Shown here in pieces: positions 32,671 through 42,400 of a stretch of DNA of 64,000 bases. The notes under the pieces were generated by a model, which was given only the letters and a program-made list of their open reading frames with translations, ran no database searches and had not been told where the DNA came from. Source of the stretch: an uncultured Prevotella sp. (GTDB lineage: Bacteria > Bacteroidota > Bacteroidia > Bacteroidales > Bacteroidaceae); assembly GCA_900543585.1 (NCBI GenBank), contig UQRP01000009.1, forward strand, positions 1 through 64,000, given 5' to 3'. A program made the position numbers and the translations under genes. Each line of letters starts with the position of its first letter. Position 1 is the first letter of the stretch.

Positions 32671-32695
32671 TTTTCCCTATTGAAGATAGGGAAAA
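32671..32695. promoter_or_regulatory. Perfect palindrome TTTTCCCTAT / ATAGGGAAAA
   Basis: Ten-base arms with a 5-base spacer in the divergent gap between the EF-hand-like lipoprotein gene and the glutathione peroxidase gene. It resembles the inverted repeat at 19018-19047. Candidate operator. Confidence 0.55.
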
Positions 32696-32725
32696 CCAAA
32701 AAAACTAAAATTTAGCCCGTCAGTC

Positions 32726-32755
32726 TTGCAGTATGGCATCTTTTTTGTATTTTTG
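32726..32755 (+). promoter_or_regulatory. Promoter of the gpx-trxB operon
   Basis: TTG (32726-32728), 19-base spacer, TATTTTTG (32748-32755), 47 bases before the start codon. Confidence 0.7.
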
Positions 32756-32802
32756 CACCTACATAATATTTAAACACATCATAAAGGAAAAGCAAGAAAA
32801 AG

Positions 32803-33357
32803 ATGAGAACTGTTTATGAATACTCAGTGAAAGACCGCAAGGGCAATGAAGTTTCACTGAAAGAGTATGCTAACGAGGTATTACTCATTGTAAACACCGC
32901 CACAAAGTGTGGCTTCACGCCCCAGTACGAGGAGCTTGAAAATCTCTACAAGACATACCACGCTCAGGGCTTCGAGATCCTTGACTTCCCATGCAACCAG
33001 TTTGGCCAGCAGGCTCCCGGCACCGACGAGAGTATCCATAACTTCTGTAAGCTCACCTACGGCACTGAGTTTCCGCAGTTCAAAAAGATAAAAGTCAATG
33101 GCGATGACGCTGCCCCGCTCTATAAATTCCTTAAAGAGCAGAAAGGCTTCGCCGGTTGGGATGAGACCCACCCTATCTACCCCATCCTCGACAAGATGCT
33201 CTCTGAGGCTGACCCCAACTACAAGGAGAGCCCCGACATCAAGTGGAACTTCACCAAGTTCCTCATCAACAAGAAGGGGCAGGTCGTCAAGCGCTATGAG
33301 CCTACCGAAAAGATAGCCAACATCGCCAAGGACATCGAGGAGCTCCTCAACGCCTAA
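32803..33357 (+). CDS. Glutathione peroxidase family protein
   Basis: A 184-residue thiol peroxidase. The catalytic cysteine is C36 (NTATKCGFTPQYEELE), the partner glutamine is Q66 in FPCNQFGQQ, and the Trp/Asn of the tetrad are in KWNFTKFL. It reduces peroxides; bacterial members usually draw electrons from thioredoxin rather than glutathione. The thioredoxin reductase gene starts 28 bases downstream, consistent with that. Confidence 0.95.
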   Translation: MRTVYEYSVKDRKGNEVSLKEYANEVLLIVNTATKCGFTPQYEELENLYKTYHAQGFEILDFPCNQFGQQAPGTDESIHNFCKLTYGTEFPQFKKIKVNGDDAAPLYKFLKEQKGFAGWDETHPIYPILDKMLSEADPNYKESPDIKWNFTKFLINKKGQVVKRYEPTEKIANIAKDIEELLNA

Positions 33358-33385
33358 CGATTGTTTCACTTAATAACACCCAACT

Positions 33386-34318
33386 ATGGAAAACACAAAA
33401 TGCTTGATAATAGGCAGTGGACCTGCCGGTTACACTGCCGCCGTCTATGCGGGTCGCGCCAATCTGAGTCCTATCCAGTATAGCGGTCTCCAGCCTGGCG
33501 GCCAGCTCACCACGACCTCTATCGTAGAGAACTTCCCCGGTTTCCCCGACGGCATCGACGCCAACCAGCTCATGATGGACATGCGCCAGCAGGCTGAGAA
33601 GTTCGGTGCTGATGTCCGCGACGGTGTCATCACCGACGTCGACTTCTCTCAGAAGCCTTATGTGGCCACCGTTGACAATGGCGACAAGATAGCCGCTGAG
33701 ACCATCATCATCGCTACCGGTGCCTCTGCCAAATACCTCGGTCTTGCCGACGAGCAGAAATACAGCGGCCAGGGCGTCTCAGCCTGCGCTACCTGCGACG
33801 GATTCTTCTACCGCAAGAAGGTCGTGGCCGTGGTGGGCGGTGGCGACACAGCCTGTGAGGAAGCCACCTACCTCTCCGGACTGGCCAACAAGGTCTATAT
33901 GATTGTCCGCAAGCCTTATCTCCGCGCCACAGAGATTATGAAAAAGCGCGTGGAGGAGAACCCGAAGATAGAAATCCTCTATGAGACCAACACGCTCGGT
34001 CTCTACGGCGACAACGGTCTGGAGGGTGCTCACCTCGTATGGCGCAAGGGCGAGGCTGACGAGAAGAAATACGACCTGCCTATCGACGGCTTCTTCCTCG
34101 CCATCGGCCATAAGCCCAACACCGACATCTTCCGTGGTAAGCTCGACATGGATGCCGTGGGATATATCCGCACCGAGCGCGACACACCGCGCACCAGCGT
34201 GGAGGGTGTCTTTGCTGCCGGCGACTGCGCCGACCCCACCTACCGCCAGGCCATCGTGGCTGCCGGAAGCGGCTGCAAGGCTGCTATAGAGGTGGAGAGA
34301 TACCTCGCCGCAAAATAG
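33386..34318 (+). CDS. trxB: Thioredoxin-disulfide reductase
   Basis: A 310-residue flavoprotein of normal length. The FAD-binding GSGPAGYTAAVYAGRA is at the N-terminus, the redox CATC at C134/C137 (SACATCDGFFY), the NADPH-binding GGGDTACEEA follows, and the C-terminal FAD segment is GVFAAGDCADPTYRQA. It reduces thioredoxin with NADPH and is cotranscribed with the peroxidase. Confidence 0.97.
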   Translation: MENTKCLIIGSGPAGYTAAVYAGRANLSPIQYSGLQPGGQLTTTSIVENFPGFPDGIDANQLMMDMRQQAEKFGADVRDGVITDVDFSQKPYVATVDNGDKIAAETIIIATGASAKYLGLADEQKYSGQGVSACATCDGFFYRKKVVAVVGGGDTACEEATYLSGLANKVYMIVRKPYLRATEIMKKRVEENPKIEILYETNTLGLYGDNGLEGAHLVWRKGEADEKKYDLPIDGFFLAIGHKPNTDIFRGKLDMDAVGYIRTERDTPRTSVEGVFAAGDCADPTYRQAIVAAGSGCKAAIEVERYLAAK

Positions 34319-34368
34319 GATTTAGTAGAAGTCCGGAAATTTTGCTGAGAAGTCCGGAAGGACAGTCT

Positions 34369-34479
34369 GAAGGCCAGAAGTCCGGAAGTCCGGAAGTCCA
34401 GTCATATGATTAAGCATCTGCCTATCAGGTAGTGCTATAGTAATGACTGGACTTCCGGACTTCCGGCCTTCTGGGCTTC
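34369..34479. terminator. Large 37-base-arm hairpin with GGAAGTCC repeats
   Basis: Arms 34369-34405 and 34443-34479 pair with two mismatches around a 37-base loop. The arms contain repeated GGAAGTCC words, shared with the hairpin at 4138-4181 and with 34330-34360. It lies after trxB and before the susC promoter, so it likely ends the trxB transcript. Confidence 0.8.
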
Positions 34480-34500
34480 TAAAAAAATATACGAATGCAG

Positions 34501-34531
34501 TTGCTGCATTCGTTTTTTTTTCTTAAATTTG
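34501..34531 (+). promoter_or_regulatory. Promoter of the susC-susD pair
   Basis: TTG (34501-34503), 20-base spacer, TAAATTTG (34524-34531), 24 bases before the start codon. Confidence 0.65.
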
Positions 34532-34555
34532 CCACATTAAACCAAAATACGAGCC

Positions 34556-37249
34556 ATGGTCCATAGGCTACTTCCGTTAACACTCTTCTTTTTTGCGGCC
34601 GCGCCGCTGCATGCACAACTTCAGCAGACTTTCTCACCCGACTCTCTCGGCAAGGTGCCCGTAGGCATCGAGACGGGCTCGGTGGATGTCATCGGCCAGA
34701 ATCGGATGAACAAAGGTATTGTCACCAACCCGCTCTCCGCCCTCAACGGTCAGGCGGCCGGTGTGACCATCAGCAACGGTGAAGACCGCATGGCACAGCT
34801 CTCCTCTGTGCGTGTGCGTGGTACCACCTCGCTGACGGGCGGCAACGACCCGCTCATCATCATCGACGGCATATATTCCGACCTCGCCACGCTCTCCACC
34901 ATCTACCCCGCCGACATCGAGAGCTTCGCCATCCTGCGCAATGCCGCCGAGACAGCGAAGTATGGCTCACGTGGTGCCTCCGGTGTGATAGAAGTGAGGA
35001 CGAAGAAAGGCTCCGGAGGCCAATTCCACATCTCCTACGATAATAACTTAGGCTTTGAGACGGTGTATAAGAACATCGAGATGCTCAATGCCGCGGAATA
35101 TGTGGCCACGGCAAAGGAGCTTGGGGTAGCCTACAAAGACGACGGCTACGACACCAACTTCCGCGATGCCATCACGCGCACGGGATTCGTGCAGAACCAC
35201 CATGTCGCCTTCACCGGTGGCGGTGCCAACAGCAGCTACCGTGCCTCACTGGCCTACACCAGCAACACCACCGTCATCGACATGAGGGGCATGCACAACT
35301 TCGTGGCCAAGCTCGACCTCACGCAGAAGGCGTTCGACAACCACCTCACCATCGACTTCGGTGTCTTCGGCTCCTCACAGAAGACGAAAGGCATCTTCGA
35401 CGAGCAGATGCTCTTCTACTCTGCCGCCACACAGAACCCTACCATTGCCGCCGACGCCATCAGCAAGAATGGCAACGCATTGGAAATCAACCCGCCACGG
35501 ACCGTCCTGCGCGAGAAGAACGACACGCGCAACATGAACTTCGACACCCACCTCGACATGACCGTCAGTCTGCCCCTTGACTTGAAGTTGGTGCTCCGCG
35601 GCTCCTACGCCTTCAACTCCACCGAGAACGCACAGTTCTGCCCGACATGGCTGTGGGCCCAGGGCCAGGCCTACCGTGGGGAGCATAAGAGTGAGGACTG
35701 GCTGGCCAATGCCACTTTAGACTGGCACCACACCTGGGGCATCCATGACCTCAGCGCACAGCTCCTCGGTGAATATCAGAGCACCCATCGCACAGGCTTC
35801 TGGACTACCGTCAAAGGCTTCACTACCAACGACTTCACCTACAACAACCTCGGTGCGGGCTCCATACGCCCCTATGGCGGCACCGGCTCCGACTATGCCG
35901 ACCCTTCCCTGGCCTCCGGCATGGTCAGCGCCACCTACATGCTGCTCAAGCGCTATATCCTCTCGGCCACACTGCGCGCCGACGGTTCGTCAATGGTCGG
36001 CGACAACAACCGCTGGGGATGGTTCCCGTCGGTGTCAGCCAACTGGGATGCCATCGAGGAGCCGTTTATGAAGCCCCTCAAGCCCATCGTCTCCATGCTG
36101 AAGCTGCGCACGGGCTATGGTGTCACTGGTAACTTGGGCGCCATCACATCCTATACCACCCTCAACACGGTGGCACCCATCGGCATCGTCTCTATAGGCG
36201 GCTCTCCAACGATGACCCTGGGCTCACTGAAGAATGCCAACCCTGACCTGAAATGGGAGAAGCGTGCCACCTTCAACATCGGTGCCGACATGGGCTTCTG
36301 GAATAATCGTATCCTACTCACGGCGGAATACTACTACTCAAAGACCACCGACATGCTCTACCAATACGATGTCCCCGTACCACCTTTCACCTACAACAAG
36401 CTCTTAGCCAACATCGGCTCGATGGAGAACAGAGGTGTGGAGATAGGCTTTGCCATCACACCCCTGCAGAAGAAGGATATGGAGCTGAACATCAACGTGA
36501 ACATGTCCTTCCAGAAGAATAAACTGCTCTCCCTCTCCGGCAACTACAACGGCTATGAGCTTTCGGCCCCCGACGTCACGGCCATCGGCACCCTCCTTGG
36601 CGCCGGACAGCAGGGCGGCAACTCCAATGTTCTCTATCAGATAGTAGGCCAGCCCCTCGGTGTCTTCTATCTACCTCATTGCAAGGGCATTGTAGACCGT
36701 GGCAACGGCTATAAGATGTATGATTTGGAAGACCTCAACGGCGATGGCGAGATAGACCTCAGCGACAACGGCGGCGACCGGCGCATCTGCGGGCAGGCTA
36801 CACCGAAGATGACCCTTGGCTCGAATATCAGCTTCAGATATAAAGACTTCGACATCTCGCTACAGATGAACGGAGCCTTCGGCCATAAGATTTTCAACGG
36901 CACCTCGTTGGCATATTATAATATGTCGTCCTTCCCCGACTATAATGTCATGAAGGATGCGCCACAGCGGAAGATTGTAGACCAGAATGTCTCTGACTAC
37001 TGGCTGGAGAGTGGCGACTACCTCAACTTCGACTACCTCACCATTGGCTGGAATGTGCCCGTTAAGAGCCGCTATATCTCTGCCCTGCGCATCTCCGCCT
37101 CCGTCAACAACTTAGCCACTATCACCTCGTACAGCGGTCTGACCCCGATGATTAACAACTACATCGTCTCCAACACCCTTGGCATCGACGACAAGCGGTC
37201 GTACCCCGTCTACAGAACGTGGTCGATGGGCGTCAGCATACAGTTCTAA
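34556..37249 (+). CDS. SusC/RagA family TonB-linked outer-membrane protein
   Basis: An 897-residue protein with a signal peptide (about 1-21). The SusC plug is clear: NPLSALNGQAAGVTISNG, VRVRGTTSLTGGNDPLIIIDG and AAETAKYGSRGASGVIEVRTKKG. A beta-barrel follows and ends in SMGVSIQF. It is shorter than most SusC proteins because the N-terminal carboxypeptidase-like extension is missing; the plug begins soon after the signal peptide. It pairs with the SusD gene 13 bases downstream and would import a glycan or peptide; no degradative enzymes adjoin. Confidence 0.95.
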   Translation: MVHRLLPLTLFFFAAAPLHAQLQQTFSPDSLGKVPVGIETGSVDVIGQNRMNKGIVTNPLSALNGQAAGVTISNGEDRMAQLSSVRVRGTTSLTGGNDPLIIIDGIYSDLATLSTIYPADIESFAILRNAAETAKYGSRGASGVIEVRTKKGSGGQFHISYDNNLGFETVYKNIEMLNAAEYVATAKELGVAYKDDGYDTNFRDAITRTGFVQNHHVAFTGGGANSSYRASLAYTSNTTVIDMRGMHNFVAKLDLTQKAFDNHLTIDFGVFGSSQKTKGIFDEQMLFYSAATQNPTIAADAISKNGNALEINPPRTVLREKNDTRNMNFDTHLDMTVSLPLDLKLVLRGSYAFNSTENAQFCPTWLWAQGQAYRGEHKSEDWLANATLDWHHTWGIHDLSAQLLGEYQSTHRTGFWTTVKGFTTNDFTYNNLGAGSIRPYGGTGSDYADPSLASGMVSATYMLLKRYILSATLRADGSSMVGDNNRWGWFPSVSANWDAIEEPFMKPLKPIVSMLKLRTGYGVTGNLGAITSYTTLNTVAPIGIVSIGGSPTMTLGSLKNANPDLKWEKRATFNIGADMGFWNNRILLTAEYYYSKTTDMLYQYDVPVPPFTYNKLLANIGSMENRGVEIGFAITPLQKKDMELNINVNMSFQKNKLLSLSGNYNGYELSAPDVTAIGTLLGAGQQGGNSNVLYQIVGQPLGVFYLPHCKGIVDRGNGYKMYDLEDLNGDGEIDLSDNGGDRRICGQATPKMTLGSNISFRYKDFDISLQMNGAFGHKIFNGTSLAYYNMSSFPDYNVMKDAPQRKIVDQNVSDYWLESGDYLNFDYLTIGWNVPVKSRYISALRISASVNNLATITSYSGLTPMINNYIVSNTLGIDDKRSYPVYRTWSMGVSIQF

Positions 37250-37262
37250 ACAAGAAAGCATT

Positions 37263-38882
37263 ATGACAAGATACAGTTTTCTTATTCTCTCCGCCCTTTT
37301 CCTTTTCACCTCCTGCCTCTCTGAGCACCCCAAGGATCAGATTGACGAGGAAGAGGCCTATACCTCTGCCGCAACGCTCTTCAACAACACTGTGGGCACC
37401 CTCTATAACTATATCGGCGGCTCACAGCCTTCGCAGGGCTTGCAGGGCACTATCCGCGGCGTCTACGACTACAACGAGCTCACCACCGACGAGGCTTTCA
37501 TCCCTATCCGTGGCGGCAACTGGTATGATGGCGGCTTCTGGCAGGACCTGTATCTCCACACCTGGAAACCGTCCGACGCTTCCCTAAAGGATACCTGGGA
37601 CTATCTCTATAAAGTCATCATGCTCTGCAACAAGTCCCTCGCCACGCTCGACAAGTATAACGACCTTCTCACTACCGACCAGCTGACAGCCTATAAAGCT
37701 GAGGTCCGCGGACTCAGAGCCATGTTCTACTGGTATACGATGGATATGTGGGGCCGGATTCCGTTGGACACTCTTGCCAACCAAAGTCTTACCGATACCA
37801 AGCAGGCGGAGCGGTCGGTAACCTATCAATATATCGTCAAGGAGCTGCAAGAAGTGGAGCCCCTGCTGCCCAACGAGCACAGCAATCTGCAAGGCAACTA
37901 CTATGGTCGGATGACACAGCCCGTTGCCGACTTCATATTGGCAAAGTTGGCTCTCAACGCTGAGATTTACAGCGATGACGACTGGACTGACGGTAAGCAG
38001 AAAGACGGAAAGAATATCTTCTTCACCGTCGACGGCCAGCAGATGAATGCGTGGCAGACATGCGTCTATTACTGCGATAAGCTCACTGCTGACGGCTATG
38101 AGCTCGAAGCCGACCGCACGGCCAACTTCGCTGTCCACAACGAGACGTCGAAGGAGAATATCTTCACCATTCCCCTTGACAAGACGCTCTACTCGGCCCA
38201 GTTCCGCTATCTCTTCCGCTCACGCCACTATGCTCACGGTGGGGCATTAGGAACGGCATCAGAGAATGGCACCTGCGCCACTCTGGCCACAGTGCATGAA
38301 TATGGCTACAAAACGAGTCATGAGGACACCCGCTGGAAGCAGGACTTCTATGCTGACACGGTGAGGGTCGACGGCAAGACCATCGCCCTCGACGGGGGTG
38401 ACATCCTCATCTATTATCCTTTGGAAGTGGCGATGAACCTCACCTACAGCCCCTACATCAACACGGCAGGGGCGAGAATGAAGAAATATGAGGTGGACCG
38501 CAATGCGTATAATGATGGCAACAATCCTGACAACGACATCGTTCTCTTCCGCTATGCCGATGCCTTGCTGATGAAGGCGGAAGCTAAGGTCAGGAATGGC
38601 GAGAGTGGCCAGGCAGAGCTCAACGCTATCAGATCCCGCGTGGGCATGGAGCCGCGCCCGGCAACATTAGAGAATATCCTCTCCGAGCGACGCATGGAGA
38701 TGATGTGGGAGGGCTGGCGCCGCAACGACCTCATCCGCTTCGGACGCTACAACAAAGCCTATGACCAACGGCCGCAGCTCGACAAGGAAGGCAATGGTTA
38801 CACCACAGTATTTCCTATCCCTGACCGGACGCTCTCTACCAACCTTCAGCTGAAGCAGAATCCTGGCTACGAGTCGAAATAG
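37263..38882 (+). CDS. SusD/RagB family nutrient-binding lipoprotein
   Basis: A 539-residue surface lipoprotein (lipobox LFTSC, cysteine 18). Typical features are the TPR-rich N-terminal half (TWDYLYKVIMLCNKSLATLDKY, AEVRGLRAMFYWYTMDMWG) and the C-terminal FRYADALLMKAEAKVRNG, LNAIRSRVGM and RRMEMMWEGWRRNDLIRFG. It caps the SusC barrel and binds ligand. The ATG at 37263 starts the signal peptide. Ligand unknown. Confidence 0.95.
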   Translation: MTRYSFLILSALFLFTSCLSEHPKDQIDEEEAYTSAATLFNNTVGTLYNYIGGSQPSQGLQGTIRGVYDYNELTTDEAFIPIRGGNWYDGGFWQDLYLHTWKPSDASLKDTWDYLYKVIMLCNKSLATLDKYNDLLTTDQLTAYKAEVRGLRAMFYWYTMDMWGRIPLDTLANQSLTDTKQAERSVTYQYIVKELQEVEPLLPNEHSNLQGNYYGRMTQPVADFILAKLALNAEIYSDDDWTDGKQKDGKNIFFTVDGQQMNAWQTCVYYCDKLTADGYELEADRTANFAVHNETSKENIFTIPLDKTLYSAQFRYLFRSRHYAHGGALGTASENGTCATLATVHEYGYKTSHEDTRWKQDFYADTVRVDGKTIALDGGDILIYYPLEVAMNLTYSPYINTAGARMKKYEVDRNAYNDGNNPDNDIVLFRYADALLMKAEAKVRNGESGQAELNAIRSRVGMEPRPATLENILSERRMEMMWEGWRRNDLIRFGRYNKAYDQRPQLDKEGNGYTTVFPIPDRTLSTNLQLKQNPGYESK

Positions 38883-38889
38883 CGTCGGC

Positions 38890-39471
38890 TTACCGCCGCT
38901 CTTCCGTCTCCGGAATTTCCTTGATGACACGGCATGGGTTCCCGGCAGCCACAACACCTGACGGAATATCCTTTGTGACGACAGACCCGGCACCAATGGT
39001 AGTATTGCTGCCTATGGTGACACCGGGAAGGACCGTGACCCCACCGCCAAACCATACGTTGTCGCCAACGGTGATAGGCTCTGCAGCTTCGATGTCCTTG
39101 TTGCGGGCTTCCGGCCGCAGCGGATGGATGGCGGTATAGAAACTGCAATTGGGACCAATAAAGACATGGTCGCCAAAAGTGACCTTAGCCTCATCAAGGA
39201 TGACAAGATTGAAGTTGGCAAAGAAGCTGTCGCCAACCTCAATATTGAATCCATAATCGCAGTTGAACGGTGTATTGACGTGCAGCTTCTCTCCTGCCTT
39301 ACCAAAGAGTGCGGCGATACGTCTATTGCGCTCGTCGACTTTCACAGGCGGTATCTGGTTGATTTCAAAACATTCCTGCTGACAGCGACGCAGATATTTG
39401 ACAATCTCAGGGTCGGCCGCATAATACCAGCGGCCGGAGCCTACCTCTTCAAAAATATTTCTGTCTAACAT
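38890..39471 (-). CDS. Sugar O-acetyltransferase (maltose/galactoside acetyltransferase type)
   Basis: A 193-residue left-handed beta-helix acyltransferase. An N-terminal Mac domain precedes hexapeptide repeats. The signatures FNCDYGFNIEVGDSFFANFNL (read in two parts), catalytic H in FYTAIHPLRPEARN and WFGGGVTVLPGVTIG are present. It transfers acetyl from acetyl-CoA to sugars. It is 3 bases downstream of mfd on the minus strand, so cotranscribed. The sugar is not known. Confidence 0.92.
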   Translation of the reverse strand: MLDRNIFEEVGSGRWYYAADPEIVKYLRRCQQECFEINQIPPVKVDERNRRIAALFGKAGEKLHVNTPFNCDYGFNIEVGDSFFANFNLVILDEAKVTFGDHVFIGPNCSFYTAIHPLRPEARNKDIEAAEPITVGDNVWFGGGVTVLPGVTIGSNTTIGAGSVVTKDIPSGVVAAGNPCRVIKEIPETEERR

Positions 39472-39474
39472 CTT

Positions 39475-42400
39475 TTATTTCATATTTCTCAGCACTGTCA
39501 CGGCCTCCGCCACACTCGGCACGTCGGCAATCTTTATCATCCGATGGCCATGTGCATCCTTGAAGTTGCAACGTTTGGGATTGGCCATGACATATTTGAT
39601 GACGCGCCCGAAAGTATTGCTCTTATAGAAAGGAGAGTTCTGATTGCTGACGAACTGCATGGTCATCACGCCCTGTTTAAGCATAATCTTCTCGCATCCG
39701 AGGCTACGCCCTAAACGCCTGAGCATCACCACCTGCATAAGCTCATCGCCCTCATGCGGCACGGGGCCGAAGCGGTCGACCAACCGCTGACGATAGCTCT
39801 TGAGGTCCTCATCACGCTCGATATTGTCCAACTCACGGTAGAGCAGCATACGCTCTGAGCTTGTGGGGACATAGGTGTCGGGATAGAACATCGGGAGGTC
39901 GCTCTCTACGGCGCAGTCTTCGACGAATTCGTCACCCGATACTTCCTTGCCTTCGTTGATGTCTTCAGCATAAAGGTCGGCAAACTCATCATTCTTCAGC
40001 TCCGTGACGGCCTGGTTGAGAATCTTCTGATAGGTCTCATAGCCTAAGTCTTCCATAAACCCACTCTGCTCGGAGCCGAGGAGGTTGCCGGCGCCACGGA
40101 TATCGAGGTCCTGCATGGCAAGGCTGAAGCCACTGCCTAAGTCGGAGAAGGTCTCCAAAGCCTCTAATCGTCGGCGAGCCTCCGGGGTCAGCGCTGAGCG
40201 TGGCGGTGCGAGGAGATAGCAGAAAGCCTTGCGGTTGCTCCGACCCACACGGCCACGCATCTGATGAAGGTCGGAAAGACCAAAATGGTGTGCGTCGTTG
40301 ATGATGATGGTATTGGCATTGGGAATATTGACACCATTCTCGACGATGGTTGTGGAGAGCAGGACGTCGTACTCGTAGTTGATGAACCCCATGATAATCT
40401 TCTCCAGCTCTTCAGGCGACATCTGTCCATGTCCGATAGCCACACGACAGTCGGGCACATATTTATGGATGAGCTCGGCCAACGACTGCAGTCCGGCGAT
40501 GCGGTCGCTGACGAAGAACACCTGCCCCGACCGACTCATCTCAAAGTTGATAGCGTCGGCAATGACCTCTCCACTGAAGGTGCAGAGCTCGGTATGGATG
40601 GGGTATCGGTTGGGAGGCGGTGTGCGCATGATGCTCATATCGCGCGCTCCCATGAGTGAGAACTGAAGGGTGCGGGGGATAGGCGTTGCCGACATCGTCA
40701 GGGTGTCGACATTTGTCTTCAACTTCCGCAGCTTCTCTTTTGTGGAGACGCCGAACTTCTGCTCTTCATCGATAATCAGGAGTCCTAAGTCATGCCACTT
40801 CACATTCTTTCCTATCAGTTTGTGGGTACCCACCAAAATGTCAATGCGCCCTGCCTCTAAGTCTTCGAGGACCTGCTTTGTCTGCTTGGCAGAGCGGGCA
40901 CGCGAGAGATAGTCAACCCGCACGGGGAAGTCGTGCAGGCGCTTTTTGAATGTCTGGAAATGCTGGTAGGCCAACACCGTTGTCGGCACGAGGACTGCCG
41001 TCTGCTTGTTGTCGCAAGCTGCTTTGAAAGCCGCCCGCACCGCTATCTCCGTCTTGCCAAAGCCCACATCACCGCATATCAGCCTGTCCATGGGCACAGC
41101 ACGCTCCATGTCGGACTTCACATCTTGTGTGGCTTTAAGCTGGTCGGGAGTATCCTCATAGAGGAAGCTGGCCTCCAACTCATGCTGCATGAAATTGTCG
41201 GCAGAGAAGGCAAAGCCTTTCTCATGCCGCCGCTTGGCATAGAGCCGGATGAGGTCACGGGCTATATCCTTAATCTTTTTCTTGGTCTTCTCCTTCAGCC
41301 GCTCCCAGGCTCCGGTACCGAGCGTGGAGAGACGCGGTGGCTCTCCGGTATCGGCAGCGCGGTATTTGGAAATCTTATACAGCGAATGGATGGAGACGTC
41401 CACCTTGTCGTTGTTCTGGTAGATGATGCGTATCACCTCCTGATAGCCGCCGGTAGGATTAGGCACCTTTATCAAGCCGCCAAACTTTCCAATACCAAAG
41501 TCGACATGCACGAGATAGTCACCGGGCTGCATCTCCTGCAGCTCCTTCAACGTCAGCGCCATCTTACCCGACCGGGCTTTGTCCGACTTCAGACTGTATT
41601 TGTGATAGCGGTCAAAGATCTGGTGGTCTGTGAAGAAGCAAGCCTTCAGATCCTCATCATAGAAGCCCGCATGCAATGTCTTGTCAACATTTATAAAGGG
41701 GATAGCATCCTCACGCCCTGACGCTGTAGAGTCAGCAGCATCCTCGTCCATGCCATTGAAGATGTCTCTGAGCCGTTGCTGCTGTTTGGGACTGTCGGCA
41801 AGTATATATATCTTATAGCCCTGGAGAAGGAAGTCCTCCAACGACTGTTTCAACAGACTGAAATTCTTATGGAAGAGCGGCTGGGGATGGGTGTTGAAAG
41901 TCAAGGTTGCCGTCCCCATGCCGACGCCATGATTCGACGTCTCGGCATTTGGCGCCGCGCTTTTGAACTCCACCCATTGGAATTTGGAGATGTCGTCAGT
42001 GAATGTCGTCGGCCGGCAGAGCGTGCTCTCGCGGTTCATATCCCGCCTTATCTGCTCCTGCTCAAGCTCTGTGGCTCCTTCTAGGCGCTCTGTCATAGCC
42101 TGGGAGGAGAAGCCTTCATTATAGACCTTGGTGATGATGTCGTAGACAAAATGCTCATCCTTCATCACCACGAGGGTGTCGGAAGGCAGAAACTCAAGAA
42201 ATGGTATCTTCTCATTCTCTACCGCTGCCAGCTCCGGGACAATCTCCACACCTGTCTTACGGTCTTTAGATAGCTGATCCTCAACGGTGAAAGTGCGGAT
42301 GGAGTCTATCTCGTCGCCAAAAAAGTCGATACGGAAGGGCAGCTCAGAGCTATAGGAATAGACATCCAAGATGCTGCCACGCGCTGCAAACTGTCCGGGC

